A stretch of 64,000 bases of DNA. It comes from JAJAZB01 sp964244295. GTDB lineage: Bacteria > Bacteroidota > Bacteroidia > Cytophagales > Spirosomataceae. The position numbers and the translations under genes are program-made. The stretch lies in assembly GCA_964244295.1 (NCBI GenBank), contig CAXTIG010000031.1, positions 22,182 through 86,181 of the forward strand, written 5' to 3'. The notes beneath the pieces are model-generated. The model did no database searches. It had not been told where the DNA came from and saw only the letters and a program-made list of their open reading frames with translations. Shown piece after piece: positions 21,901 through 28,060 of the stretch. Positions within the stretch are counted from its first letter, which is position 1. Each line of letters starts with the position of its first letter.

Positions 21901-24900
21901 GGTGTTGACGAACACGGGCGTCCCGGCGGCTTTCGCCACCCCGATCACCGTGGTGCTGATTGTCACCGGCGTAGGCGTGTTTTCACCCGGATCGCCGGGG
22001 TTGCCGTTGCCACTGGGGTCGATTTGGCCCGGCCCGCCGTTGTTGGAGGGGTCGGTGGGCGGGTTGGTGCCGTTCGGCCCGGTGCCGCCCACGAAAGCCT
22101 GGTTGTTGAACGTCGTTTGGGTCGAACCGTTCAGGCTCACCCGGACGGTGAACGTGATGGTCTGGGTGGCCCCGATGGCGAGCGAACTCGACCCGGCCAC
22201 CAGCAGGTTTTGGTTGGAATTGCCGTTGAAACCCGCGTTCGCACTCAGTCCACCACCGGTAGCCGGGGCGGTTTGAATCGTAAACGTGGCCGGAGCCGGG
22301 AAGGTCGGCACGAGGTTGTCCGTCACCTGTACGTTGGAGATGGCGACGTTGCCCAGGTTCTGCACGGTAACGGTGTAGGGCACGTCGAACACGCCCACCA
22401 AGCCACCCACCGCCACGGGCGTTCCCGCCAGTTTGGCCGCGCCGACGACGGGGTTATCCACGCAGTTGACCGTGACCGGAATCGTGGCCTGGCAGGTGGG
22501 GAAGGCCTGGTCGCGGACGCGGATGGTGTAGGGACCGTTGGGGACGTTGTTGAAAATATTGCTCGTAAACCAGTTGGTGCCGTTGCGGGAGTATTCGAGG
22601 GTGCTGGCGTTGGAAATCGAGGCCGTCACCGTGATCACACCCGTGCCCTGGCCCCCGGCGCAAGTGGCTACCGCCGAGGCGATCACCGGAATGGGCCGCA
22701 CGAACACGGCCACCGTGCTGCTGCTGGCGCAGTTGCCCGCGTCGCCGATGCGGTACTCATAGACGTAGGTGCCCGGTACGGTAAAGCCCGTCACCTGGGT
22801 GGTGGAGGACGTGGGGCTGACAATGACCTCACCGCTGCCCGTCGGACCGGAGATTTTACTCCAGGTGCTCATCCCGAAGGTCGGGGTGTTGCCCGTCAGG
22901 GTCACGCTGCCGCCCACGCAGATGGTTTGGTTCGGTCCGGCGTCGGCCTGGGTGGGCTGACGCAGAATCATCACCGTCACGTCGTCGCTGCTGGGGGGAC
23001 AGGTGGGGCCGCCGTTGACCGTCCAGCGGAACACGTAAGTCACGCTCGGCGAACCGGGCGGAATCACCACGGTGCCGTTGGCCTGGGCGCTGGGCGAGTT
23101 GGCGCTGGGCGTAAACGTAATCGGCGGCGAACCGGCGGGTTGACTCACGACCGTCCAGGTGCCGGTGCCTGAGGTGGGCGCGGTAGCCGCCAGCATGACG
23201 GGCGTGAATTCACAGACCGCCATGTCCGGTCCGGCGTTGGCGGGCGAAGCCGGGGCGTCATTGACGAACACCGCCGTATCCCGCGACACGCAGGCCCCGC
23301 TGGTGATGCTCCACACGAAGGTGTAGGTGCCCGGCGAAAGCGAGAAAACGTTGGTGGTGGGGCTGCCGGGGTTGTCGATGAGCGCGTAGGGGCTGCCGGG
23401 GGCGAGGCTCCACTGCCCGGTGCCGACGACGGGCGTGTTGCCCTGGAGCTGGATGGCGGTCACGTTGCACAATCGCCGGTCGGGACCCGCTGCCGCCGGG
23501 GTAGGCGGGGCGAAGGGAATGGTGATGCTGACCTCGTCGGTTTTGGGAACGCACACGTTCGGGTTGGAGGCCGAGCCATTGCTGACCGTCCAGCGGAACA
23601 CGTAGGTGACGGGGTAAATGGTGCCGACCGGAATCGTCACCGTCGAATTGGCCTGGAAGGGCTGGTCGATGGTGGGGTTGGGCGAGGCATTGCTCACGCT
23701 CACCAGCGACCACTGGGGGGTGCCGTAAAACGGTGTACTCGTCACGGCGGCCAGCTGCACGGTCGGGGCACAGGCCTGGAGTTGGTCCGGCCCGGCGTTG
23801 GCATCGGAAGGTTCGCGGTAATTCACCAGGCGAATCTGATCACCCACGTAGCAGGTGGGATCGCTGGGGCTGACGGCGCGCCATTCGAGCACGTAGGTTT
23901 CGGTGTTGGCCGTGCCGGTGGCGAAATTGAAGGGCGTAAACCGGGCGTTGGGCAGGGCAGGGTTATCGAAGGTGCCGCTCGGCTGACCGGGAATCGACAA
24001 TTGCACCCACAACCCGGTTTGGGGCGGGGCAATGGCCGAACCGGCCAGTTGGAAATAGGCGGGGGAGGCGTTGGAGCAGCGTTCCTGATCCGGCCCCGCG
24101 TTGGGCGGGCTGGCCTGGGTCGTCACGGTGACGCTCACCTGATCGGCCACGGGGGCCGGGCAGGCGGCGCTGGGGTTGACGGCTACGGTGTAGCTGAAAA
24201 TATAGGTGCCGGTTTCGAGACTCGAAAAAATCCGGCTGTCGCCGTTAGGGGCGCTACCCACCGGTGTATCGCCGTTGGTACTGCTCACGAAGGTCCAGGT
24301 ACCCGAAGGGCCGTTGCCGTCGAGCGTGACGCTGGTCGAGCCAGCCGTGGCGTTGCACAGGTTCCGATCCGGCCCGGCGTAGGAATATTCCTGCACGAAC
24401 ACGTCGATTTCATCGAAGGCACCGGGGTTGGGGCAGGGTGGTTCGCCCGAGACCGTCCAGCGGAATTTGTAGTTGCCCTGGCGCAGGCTGCTCACCGTCA
24501 CGGTGCTGGCGGAGGCACTGGGGCTGAAACTCACCACCGAAGGAGCCGCGCCGACCACCGTCCAGAGGCCGGTGCCGGCGGTGATGGCGTCGGCGGTCAG
24601 GGTGGTGCTCAGGGCACCCGGCGTGGCGACGTTGCCGCAGACCGAGGTGCTGGCCACGGCGATGTTGGCCGGGCTGGGGGCCGCCGAAACGGTGATCGTC
24701 ACCAGGTCGGTGTTGGTGCCGGGGCACGCGCCGTTGGTCACGTCCCAGGCGTACACGTAAACGCCCGGAATCAGGTTGCTGAAGAGGGCGGTGGAGGAGT
24801 TGACGTTGCTGATCACCGCCATTGCCGGGCCACTCACGAAGCGCCAGACGCCCAGGCCGTAGGCGGGGCCGCTGCCCAGTAGGGTCACGCTGCTGCCGCA

Positions 24901-27429
24901 CACGGTCAGGTCGGCACCCGCGTTGGCCGGGGCCGGGCCACCGACCGAAACCACCACGGTATCGGCGTTGATGCCGGGACAACCGGCTACCGACAGGGTC
25001 CATACGAGGCGATACGTGCCGTTGACCAGGCCGTTGATCGTCGTATTGCCCTGGGCGGCGTTGCTGAAACTGGAGCCACCCGGCCCGGAAGCGACGGTCC
25101 ACAAACCGGTTTCGCCCGCAATCGGGCCGTTGCCCGCGAGGGTTGCCGTCGTGAAGCCGGTGCGGCACTGGTCCGGCCCGGCGTTGGCGGGGGTCGGCCC
25201 CTGCGTGGCCGTGGTCGTCACGTTCACGTCGTCGAACGAGGCCGGGCAGTTACTGCCGGGTTGCGTGACCGTCCAGCGGAAGGTGTACGTGGTCGAGGGG
25301 CTGGGCACGATCACGGTCGTGTTCGGGCTGCCGGGGCTGACAATGGTCGGGGCCGGACTGTAGGAGCCGACGATACTCCATTGCCCCACCTGCGTGGGGC
25401 TGACCGTTGGCGTGCCGGTTAGCGTCGTGGCCGTTCCGTAGCAAATCGTCTGATCCGCGCCCGCCGTGACGGCCAGCGGCTCAAACACCCGCACCATTAC
25501 GTCGTCGAAGGCGATGGGGCAGTTGGTGCCGTTGGTTACCGTCCAGCGGAAGACGTACTGGCCGGGAGCCAGGTTTTGTACCCGGGTGTTAAAATCCGTA
25601 TTGTCGGGGACGTTCAGGACGTTGTCGAGAAATACGACCGTCGTCGGGCCGCTAATCTGGCCCCAGAAACCCCGACCCCGGCCCTGGATGTTTCCGTTGC
25701 TGGGAATACCGAGGGTGGGGTCATTGCCCGCCAGTTGCGTGTTGTCGATGCCGCAACCCAAAATCTGATCCGTCCCGGCGTTGGCCCCGGCGTTGCCGAA
25801 CGAAACGACGATGGTGACGTCGTCGGACGTGGTCTGGCAGGTCGGGCCGTTGGGGGCCTCCTGAAAAAATCGCACGACGTAGGTACCCGAACGATTCAAC
25901 CCCGCAATCACCTGCGGGTTGCCGTTGGTGCCCTGGCGGGCAGGGGGTACGAAGCCCGCCGGAAAACTGACGATTTGCCAGGAAGTGCCCGTACCACCCG
26001 AAGCCGTGTAGTTGACGGCGCGGGGGTTGCTGGCCGTGGGCGAGGTTTCGGTGGAATCGCAAAGCAACGTCACCGAGGTAGGAATGACGTTGATCGTCGG
26101 AACGCCGATGAAGCGGATGGTCGTCGTGGCCGAGTTGGCGCAGCCCGGCGTGGCGGTGGGCGTGACCGTGTAGCGGAAGGTGTAGGTGTTGCCCGGGGCC
26201 GGGTTCAAGCCCGACACGCTGGCCGTGGGCGTGTTGGCGTTGGCGAGGGTCGGCGTGGAAGGCGAGGGGCCGCTGGCCCCGTCGAAACTCCACAGCACGT
26301 TCTCGCCGGTGTACAGGGGCGGGGCCGCCGCCAGGAGGGCCGTGGTGCGGGCATCACAGAAAATCTGTTCCCCCGGCACCAGACTACCCGAGGCCGACAC
26401 GTCCTGCGAGGGGGGCGGCACGTTGATGGTCACGTCGCTGCTGCCCGTGGCGCAGGGGCCGGTCACCGTCCAGCGCAGCACGTAGGTGCCCTCGACCAGG
26501 CTCTGCACCAGGGTGTTGTTGTCGTTGACGTTAGCGATGCTCGGCACGGCGGGGCCGGATACGACCGACCAGGTTCCGAGTTGCCCCCCGGTGCCGTTGC
26601 CGCCAAAACTCCCGTCGAGTTGCACCGTCTGGGTGGTCGAGTAGCAGTTGTTGAGGTTGATGACGTTGGGATTGCGGCTCACGCTGGCATCCACCGGCAA
26701 CACGCCACCCCGGTTGGTGATGACCAGGGTATCGGTGCTCGAACAGCCGGTACTCAGGTTTCGGATTCGGTAGACGATTCGGGTGCTGCCCGCGCTGGTG
26801 GCGGCCAGGGTAAGGGTGGTGGTCGAGGCGCTGGGGCTGTTGACGGTCACCCCGGCGTTGTTGGGCGATTGCACCAGCCAGTCCGCCGTTTCCCCCGCTC
26901 CCGCCGCGTTCCCCGTGAGGGTAAGGGCGTTCAGGCCGGGGCAACTCGCCTGGTCGGGTCCGGCCTGGGCGGTCGAAATCGGGTTGACCGTACGCGTCAC
27001 GGTCTGGCTGGCCTGGGAGCCGTCCTGGCAGGTGGCCGTGAGCCGGAAGGTGTACGTGAAGCCCGGCGCGTAGCCGATGACGCTGGTCGTCAGGCTGGTC
27101 GGACTCACGATCGTCACCGCCGGGCCGCCCACCTGGGTCCAGACCACCGGGGGTGTGAAACTCCCCACCTGCGAGGAGCGCTGCCCGTTGAGGGTCATGG
27201 GCTGGTTCTGGCAGATGGTCGCCGGTACCCCGGCGTTCACCGAGCAGTTTTGCGTCTGCGCCAGGGCCGTTGGAATCCCCGCGCCGAGGCTCAACCCCAG
27301 CACCAGCACCCACGCGGAAATGCGTCGGTGCGGGGTGAGCAGGAAACAAAGGGCGGTGAAAACGGGGCGGGAAAGACGGGCACCGCACAACGCGACAGTG
27401 CCACTCGGACGAGTAGAAAAAATTTTCAT
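3997..27429 (-). CDS. Giant type IX-secreted surface adhesin with about 40 DUF11 repeats
   Basis: About 7,810 residues. The ATG at 27427-27429 is preferred over one 14 codons upstream because it directly precedes a basic, hydrophobic export signal that ends near PTALAQTQ. In order: about 16 Ig/PKD-like modules (to about residue 1,580) with the repeated pattern NAGPDQ..C..LxGN..GxW..VSGP..YxFRWTV..C..DDV; one SprB-like module; three DUF11-like modules beginning VIGxAKxAGTP (about 1,656-2,146); 40 DUF11 domains (about 2,147-7,226), each starting ADLSLxKTVSN; two Ig-like modules with CYGQSVVL or CLGDSTTL; two more DUF11-like modules; and a C-terminal CHU_C domain (FIPEGFSPNGDGVND, FNRWGQLVY, NLPDGTYYYVV). 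That C-terminal domain is the type B sorting signal of the type IX secretion system. The protein is therefore probably exported to the cell surface for adhesion or gliding. No catalytic domain was seen. The frame is open throughout with no frameshift. Confidence 0.93.
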   Translation of the reverse strand: MKIFSTRPSGTVALCGARLSRPVFTALCFLLTPHRRISAWVLVLGLSLGAGIPTALAQTQNCSVNAGVPATICQNQPMTLNGQRSSQVGSFTPPVVWTQVGGPAVTIVSPTSLTTSVIGYAPGFTYTFRLTATCQDGSQASQTVTRTVNPISTAQAGPDQASCPGLNALTLTGNAAGAGETADWLVQSPNNAGVTVNSPSASTTTLTLAATSAGSTRIVYRIRNLSTGCSSTDTLVITNRGGVLPVDASVSRNPNVINLNNCYSTTQTVQLDGSFGGNGTGGQLGTWSVVSGPAVPSIANVNDNNTLVQSLVEGTYVLRWTVTGPCATGSSDVTINVPPPSQDVSASGSLVPGEQIFCDARTTALLAAAPPLYTGENVLWSFDGASGPSPSTPTLANANTPTASVSGLNPAPGNTYTFRYTVTPTATPGCANSATTTIRFIGVPTINVIPTSVTLLCDSTETSPTASNPRAVNYTASGGTGTSWQIVSFPAGFVPPARQGTNGNPQVIAGLNRSGTYVVRFFQEAPNGPTCQTTSDDVTIVVSFGNAGANAGTDQILGCGIDNTQLAGNDPTLGIPSNGNIQGRGRGFWGQISGPTTVVFLDNVLNVPDNTDFNTRVQNLAPGQYVFRWTVTNGTNCPIAFDDVMVRVFEPLAVTAGADQTICYGTATTLTGTPTVSPTQVGQWSIVGSYSPAPTIVSPGSPNTTVIVPSPSTTYTFRWTVTQPGSNCPASFDDVNVTTTATQGPTPANAGPDQCRTGFTTATLAGNGPIAGETGLWTVASGPGGSSFSNAAQGNTTINGLVNGTYRLVWTLSVAGCPGINADTVVVSVGGPAPANAGADLTVCGSSVTLLGSGPAYGLGVWRFVSGPAMAVISNVNSSTALFSNLIPGVYVYAWDVTNGACPGTNTDLVTITVSAAPSPANIAVASTSVCGNVATPGALSTTLTADAITAGTGLWTVVGAAPSVVSFSPSASASTVTVSSLRQGNYKFRWTVSGEPPCPNPGAFDEIDVFVQEYSYAGPDRNLCNATAGSTSVTLDGNGPSGTWTFVSSTNGDTPVGSAPNGDSRIFSSLETGTYIFSYTVAVNPSAACPAPVADQVSVTVTTQASPPNAGPDQERCSNASPAYFQLAGSAIAPPQTGLWVQLSIPGQPSGTFDNPALPNARFTPFNFATGTANTETYVLEWRAVSPSDPTCYVGDQIRLVNYREPSDANAGPDQLQACAPTVQLAAVTSTPFYGTPQWSLVSVSNASPNPTIDQPFQANSTVTIPVGTIYPVTYVFRWTVSNGSASNPNVCVPKTDEVSITIPFAPPTPAAAGPDRRLCNVTAIQLQGNTPVVGTGQWSLAPGSPYALIDNPGSPTTNVFSLSPGTYTFVWSITSGACVSRDTAVFVNDAPASPANAGPDMAVCEFTPVMLAATAPTSGTGTWTVVSQPAGSPPITFTPSANSPSAQANGTVVIPPGSPSVTYVFRWTVNGGPTCPPSSDDVTVMILRQPTQADAGPNQTICVGGSVTLTGNTPTFGMSTWSKISGPTGSGEVIVSPTSSTTQVTGFTVPGTYVYEYRIGDAGNCASSSTVAVFVRPIPVIASAVATCAGGQGTGVITVTASISNASTLEYSRNGTNWFTSNIFNNVPNGPYTIRVRDQAFPTCQATIPVTVNCVDNPVVGAAKLAGTPVAVGGLVGVFDVPYTVTVQNLGNVAISNVQVTDNLVPTFPAPATFTIQTAPATGGGLSANAGFNGNSNQNLLVAGSSSLAIGATQTITFTVRVSLNGSTQTTFNNQAFVGGTGPNGTNPPTDPSNNGGPGQIDPSGNGNPGDPGENTPTPVTISTTVIGVAKAAGTPVFVNTGVYDVPYTVYVRNLGNQPLTNVQVTDNLTTTFPAPITYTLSGLTAQGPLTSNPAFNGNGNQNLLTGASSTLQPGDLRTITFTVRITLNGSTQTLFNNQVTASATGAAPDLSNNGDATAIDVNTNGNPGDTTPNEGVPTPVTISSGQIGLAKRLVSSAVQPNGSYNLTYEVIVRNAGNMALSNVQVSDDLTPTYPAPATFSIVSVTNIANAPDVNAGFLGTPGNPNLLNGTGTLAVSATKTIQFVVNVRLNGAIGSNGSITYFNNAIASGTPPGGLPSVSDVSNNGSDPNPVGSVPTPAPLNTRADLSLVKTVSAATVNVNDNVTYTLVVSNAGPNGATNVEVKDVLPAGLQFVSSPNLVLNGTTLTGTAASIPNGGTATFTFVAKVLNQGITTNGAEISRADQGDVDSTPNNGVGNGEDDQSSVPVTAQSADLSLTKTVSNTSPNVGQNVIFTITVNNAGPNAALNVTVRDVLPAGLSFVSSASTPALVNNVGVLSNTTPIASIPSGGSAVLSFVATVTQPGPITNRAEVFTSGTFDPDSSPGNGPNTGEDDEGGVVLNGQQIDLSLDKTVNNPTAVVGDTLTYTITVSNAGPNAATGVRIQDVLPASLTFVDSPNLVNASGTLSNNATPLSIGVGANVAFSFRARVNQYPLGGIITNEAQVQTADQFDPDSQPGNATVIDQDDNDSVKVRLRVADLSLLKTVSNTTPSVGQNATFTMTVTNAGPDPATGVTVTDVLPAGLTFVSSLDFSNVAGTLSTAPFILGVGSSRALTFVATVTQPGPITNAAQVATSREFDPDSQPGNGTGNAEDDRSAVQLNGQQADLQLIKLVSNATPNVGDTLTYTIRVTNLGPNGATGVQVTDVLPVGLQFVSSSDFGLSGSTLTASGLSIAFPGQRDLLFRAKVLGTGPIKNRADITASNQFDPTPGNNRDSVTVTPTRIDLSLVKTVSNASPNVGDNVTYTITVSNAAGLNTATNVVVTDPLPAGLTFVSSPNFTLNAGVLTSNVIPSITSGGNVALTFIATVTQSGPILNRAEVTRADQRDLDSNPGNGFNGEDDNGSVLIGGQQADVSLRKTVSNATPNVGETITYTIAVRNDGPSPATGVFIRDVLPANLTFVPSAGITNTAGVLSNTAALSIPVGNTVNLNFQATVSSYPTATAGIITNFAQVQAANQFDGDSQPGNFPAFNQDDNDSVKVRVKSADLSLLKTVSNATPSVGQAVTYTIAVTNAGPDAATNVTVRDVLPLGLTFVSSANFTNAAGTLTASIPLLNVGVTQTLSFVATVTQNGAITNRAQVQTADQFDPDSTPGNGDNNGEDDRSAATLNGQQADLSLTKTASAVPVNVGQNVTYTLVLSNAGPSTSRNIQIRDVLPPQLQYVSSVPALLNTGGTLTANLDSLPAGQSVTYTFVAKLIATGSPATASIPNTAEVSAASTFDPDSQPGNANTTNQDDDSTATIRPLVADLRLAKTVSNASPNVGSNVTYTLTVTNDGPDAATNVRVRDVLPPGLTFVSSSNFTQSPLGVLTSGPLSIANGGSTALTFVATVTQSGPIVNRAEVSTSDQFDTDSQPNTGTTDGQDDIGSVLIGGQQADLSLRKTVNNPNPNVGDTLTYTISVRNDGPSPASGVQMSDVLPAGLAFVSSATLTNTAGTLTNPALLNIPVGNVVDLTFRARITAFVPGGSIVNDAQISAADQFDGDSQPGNGGTVDQDDNDSVRVRLQRADLTLSKTVNNPAPSVGQNVTFTITVFNQGTDPASGVVVRDALPAGLTFVSSPNFTNVAGVLTSTSPISIPVGSGVPLTFVATVTQSGPITNRAQIFDADQFDIDSSPGNGDNQGEDDDAGVMLNGQQADLSLDKTVSNTRPNVGEVITYTITVSNAGPNAATGVRVQDVLPASLQFVSSATLAQAGSLLTGGPVAIPVNGSALFTFTAKVLRTDSVYNRAQVTTSDQFDPDSNPGNGFNGEDDADSVRILPRAADLRLTKLVSTITPNVGALITYTIRVQNFGPDSATNVTVRDQLPAGLQFSSSADFSNNAGLLTSTSPVVIAPGGFVNLTFVALVTQPGPIVNRAEVATLDPFDPTSTPGNGTSNGEDDQNGVQIGGQQADLSLVKTVSNATPNLNQPVTYTIQVTNAGPNTATNVQVRDVLPASLTLVNPNGFAVAGSVLTQTIPSLAAGNTVSLTFIAAPNVVGTIVNGAEIFAADQFDPDSQPGNANVLDQDDNDTVPITVKQADLSLDKSVDAPQNVNVGSLVTFRVRVTNAGPSTATNVQVQDALPAGLSLVNPGDFTSVVGNTLSTTIPAIAAGTNVTLRFFAKVDSSGLIVNRASVTGATEFDPDLTNNSDTASVGGRIADLSLVKLVSNQTPNVGDTLTYTLIVSNAGPDNAQAFELRDVLPAQLTFIDGGSGLAHSGGTITTQVDSLAAGNSLTFSYRARLNAYAPSVTNVAEVSKASTFDPDSQPGNVTTTNQDDDSTATVRPRRADLSLAKTVSNASPNVNDVVTFTLTVSNAGPDAATNVRVRDVLPAGLTFVSSSNFVENPLGVLQSNVIPSLASGGNVALTFQARVTANAISIGGPIINKAQVSASDQFDPDSQPNSGTEDGQDDVGSVMLNGQQADLSLVKTVNDATPDLADTLTYTISVTNAGPNTATNVAVRDVLPASLSFVSSPNFTAAGQTLTALVPSLGVGQTVNLTLRAKITAPGATVNGAEVSAADQFDPDSQPGNGSTIDQDDNDSVRVVVRAAELSVRKIVSDLAPSLGTVVTYTLTVTNQGPDVATNVVVRDSLPAGLTFGGSTDLSFSAGLLTATIPTLAVAVPRTLTFTARVDSLFPITNVVTVRGREFDPILPNNQDSVTVNGRGADLSIAKTVNNLRPNLGDTLTYTVTVTNDGPNGSTGSEVRDLLPPGLEFVRSDFFVNESGTLVAPYPAIPEGGSVSRTYQARVTQFTPQTNRVEISKANEFDDDSTPGNGPDGGEDDDDSLTVVPRIADLSLLKIASRSAVNVGDTLTFALTVSNAGPDTATAVRVGDVLPAGLAFVSSTDFVNNAGALRSNPVTVLPNGSQTLRFVARVTQPGTITNRAQVVSSDQADPDSQPNNGPKTGEDDEASATTGGVLAELSLTKTVDQPRPNVGDTVQFRVEVRNNGPATATGVTVRDSLPTGLVFVASSSFAPSGGSLLSSAIDSIPVGQSRTLTLTARVTGPGTFVNVAQVAFANEKDPNSTPGNGYLNGENDTDSASVRTQVAELSIQKLVSPGPYRVGGTLTYTLRLRNNGPDVATNVTITDQLPLGLTFDSSPDLSASDQTLTGFVATLQPGDTRDFTVTARFDNAPRLPRTNRVAINAADQFDPILTNNQDSVTVILDRAIDLSLRKTVNNRFPTVGQAVTFTIQVKNAGPDSATGVIVRDALPAGLSFVSSTNFSNVLGILTSTSAATIPAGDSLSLSFIATVTQPGSIINRAEVYRATEFDPDSNPGNGTTTGEDDEGGVMLNGRQIDLSLTKAVNNLRPNLGDTLRYTITVRNAGPDTATAVAVRDRLPAALDFVSSANFIASGNVLTGNVGSLAPTQSATLTVLARVARRDDGNITNFAEVVSAAEFDPDSQPANGYPFGQDDEDSVTVRLQRSDLSLLKTYDGAPSVPTGNRITYRIRVTNQGPDLATNVVVRDILPAGLTLVNPGDFTANGDTLTRVIPAIAAGTYNVLSFIADITTPGAVLNVARVTDLDQVDADLTNNQDSVSVFGRLADLRLAKTISDSLVNPGQVVTYTLTVTNDGPDAIGTATVRDALPDGIEFVSSASLFNFGGTLTGTVGALAPGASQSFSFQARVTGTGTIVNTAEIATSDTPDRDSTPGNTDPEENDQDSVAVRVRGADLSLAKLVSRPTPIVGDTVTYTLRVSNAGPDAATGVVVRDPLPLGLSFVSSTDFIEGPSGILLSNAVGVPAGGSTVLTFVARVGQSGTIVNRAEIFKADQLDGDSDPGNGLKNGEDDEAAATIGGQQADLSLRKYVSNGQAQPPAPNVFDTLTYTVEVYNAGPNPATGVRVRDVLPAGLQLVNPIDFSVSGSVLTASLPAIPTGETRRAQFKVRLTRKGLVTNFAQVVAADQFDPDSEPNNGFDNGEDDQDSVNIVSAVADLSLRKTVNPGKALKDSEVTYSLTVTNDGPDAATNIRVEDVLPAYLKFSKSDDFTNTAGTLSASIGFLQAGDQRTLTFKAIVLKDTVIVNKAQIAASDQEDPDSRPGNGVDNGEDDEAKAILGGELVDLQIVKTVSNPTPNLGDEVTYTLDVTNNGPADATNVQIRDVLPVGLKFVYSDDLTNTGGTLTATIGRLGVGSGATFTFIANVTKTGVIPNIVRITGLDQNDTDPGNDRDTATIRVQTVDLSLQKLASKLAPNVGETVTFSFVVANAGPDTATHVVVKDILPAGLLFVASTDFAELGGVLFSDTIPQILPGKTDTLRLRAKVTLPGRIVNKAEIVAADQRDVDSQPNTGTKDGQDDIGIVVLNGEQADLSLTKTVYGYASMPVLGDIVPFQLEVRNSGPATATNIRVKDFLPNGLEYVATPDFPTPPVGNVATSRLIDSIKVGQSVKLYIKTRVNGLGGDLIAGTIFNKAEISQADQFDPDSQPNNGTENGEDDASDAHLMPSVSDLSLRKTVDHNQAAKGTTVTYTVTVTNSGPDPATNVEVKDVLPAGLQFVSSDDFTLVGNVLTAKINRITPAQDVPLTFVARLLTNGMVINRAEVSKADQYDPDSTPGNGVENGEDDEGGVVVNGKQADLELRKTVSDQTPDLGDRLDFTITVVNKGPDEATNIVVRDLLPDGLKFIESLDFNHASGVLRNPAPLDLPAGDSLKLIYRVKVTKTGCLLNRAEILRVTEYDPDSQPGNGFNPRQDDTDSVQVCVRSADLSLQKLVDKHQAAVGETLTFSIIVKNAGPATANNVTLKDVLPAGLLFEDGDDFVNNKGTVTAEIASLAPGESDTLRFTAKLTKGGCLTNRAEITGSDVADPNSTPGNGTDNGENDEASVSVNCGVADLSLVKVVDNRQPLVGTNVNWSIRVTNAGPNTAHDVLVRDPLPTGLQFLSSNDFELTGGLLVARLDSILPGTTTVLTFKTRVKTAQRIVNFAEVAEAREYDPDSQPGNGYGNFEDDADSTDLNGPVSDLSLRKLVSNKQPNVGSNVTYRLVVSNAGPAAARFVKVVDKLPAGLQFVSSPDLTFAGDSLYGGVAQIAAGGSKTFSFVAKVTTAGVPILNKAQVADVFEYDPDSKPGNGFDNGEDDASSITVVGQKADLVLTKTVSPGTAAVGQTVAYTLTLTNNGPTTARGIQVRDALPAGLTYLDGDANIVRSGNVLTVNLDSLVNGNATTIFFRATVTGSGDIENIARATSTTPDPDTTNNVGRATVKVACPPVPVISCQQPTICYGQSVVLTATGCLGTVTWNTNPVQTGASITVTPIATTSYTATCSGVGTCPPITSVAFTVTVVVPSKPTITVSKPRICLGDSTTLTASGCQGVITWNTVPPRMGASITVKPTVTTYYTAACQVGTCPAITCDSVLVTVDPTCQPPSQRLGLSKRVASVEKVEDGIYRIAYVITARNLGSDTLRQVQVSDNLWRTFGYGALILDPVIPVSTNGTLTPNSGFTGRNADTLLLVAASSKLAPGASHTISFSVKVNFRFCSATTFTNTAYGSARGKDNALLTDASTDGTDIDPDADGDPGNNSQPTPVTLNTLPFRGALGLAMAVTDTLKQADGSYDVTYALTLENLSEYALKQAQVSDSLTAAFGHAAFRLVRGPEVSGPVGLTVNPDFNGTTDTRLLGEGNGLPAKAKATLSFVVNVRNDSSAAVTFLNSALASAYGDDSLRVFSDASMSGFVTDPDSSGSASDPGEDRATELTLPGNDGALFIPEGFSPNGDGVNDRYVIRHPAGTILHLQIFNRWGQLVYGSEDYQNDWDGKSNRGAAFGANLPDGTYYYVVQLSDGRRLAQYLTIMR
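5750..20991 (-). repeat. Tandem array of 40 DUF11-coding repeats (about 381 bp each)
   Basis: By reading the translation I count 40 consecutive domains beginning with variants of ADLSLxKTVSN, followed by NVGxxVTYTxxVxNAGPxxATNVxV, DVLPAGLxFVSS and TVTQxGxIxNRAxV. The span divided by 40 gives about 127 residues per repeat. Domains 3 to 15 strictly alternate between two junction types: one enters the next domain through GQQADLSL, the other through a charged linker such as RVADLSL. This implies growth by duplication of two-domain units. The 3'-end domains of the array are more diverged from one another than those in the 5' half. Confidence 0.85.
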
Positions 27430-28060
27430 GAAGTATTCCAGAAAGTAGACTGATAGAATGACTGCGTCCACAACTGGGCATACACCGTGCCATTTTCCTG
27501 GTCATTACCTCCGAAAATCTCCCATCCAACCCCATCCGCAGGGGTAAAAACCCGGCGCTTAAACCCAGAAATCTAGACGGCATTTGATGCCGATTATCTG
27601 GTTTAACCGTGTGACTTTAAATGAATTGATTCGTACCTGTCTGGCCGCTCGATCCGTGGATTTGTCCTGACGTGACGACCCCCGACCAGTGGCCCCTCGT
27701 CGGGGCCAACGGATTTCGTCGCGTGTCCTGATGTCCTCCGACAGAAGCACGCCGGAGGGCTGTTTTGGAAGGGTCGATCGGGCCGCAAAAACCCGGCCAA
27801 TTTCTGGCACGCGATTCTGCCTACTCCCCTGCCCATTATTTTTTTAAGACCCGGTCGGGAATTTTTAGGCGTCTTGTCATCCCGACGAAGGAGGGATCTG
27901 GTTGGGATACCGAATCATTTGACAACCGGCAAAGGGTCCGGCAGGCTGACGAGCTCCCTCCTTCGTCGGGATGACAAGACGCCTGAGGGATGACAAGGCC
28001 CCTGCTACCGGGGTACAATTGATCCCCTACTTAGAAGGAAGGCACTCCGTAAAACAGTTT
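27430..28060. other. Intergenic region upstream of the giant adhesin gene
   Basis: About 630 bases between the end of the first sulfatase gene and the adhesin start. It holds family A copy 2 (27867-27984). The short open frames here are low-complexity shadows without domain signatures. No TTTG/TAnnTTTG promoter pair on the minus strand could be identified near the adhesin start. The adhesin promoter must lie here unless the gene is read through from the sulfatases, which seems unlikely given the inverted repeat. Confidence 0.5.
27867..27984. repeat. Inverted repeat, family A copy 2
   Basis: Nearly perfect 30-base arms: AGGCGTCTTGTCATCCCGAC at the left and GTCGGGATGACAAGACGCCT at the right end, with GAAGGAGGGA and TCCCTCCTTC inside. 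The loop of about 58 bases includes CAACCGGCAAAGGGTCCGG. The outer arm bases (AGGCGTCT) are specific to this copy, so the palindrome extends beyond the shared core. Confidence 0.85.

Noticed and set aside
27559..27836. Small minus-strand open frames upstream of the adhesin
   Set aside because: They overlap in two frames, have no signal peptide or motif, and sit in a repeat-bearing gap.
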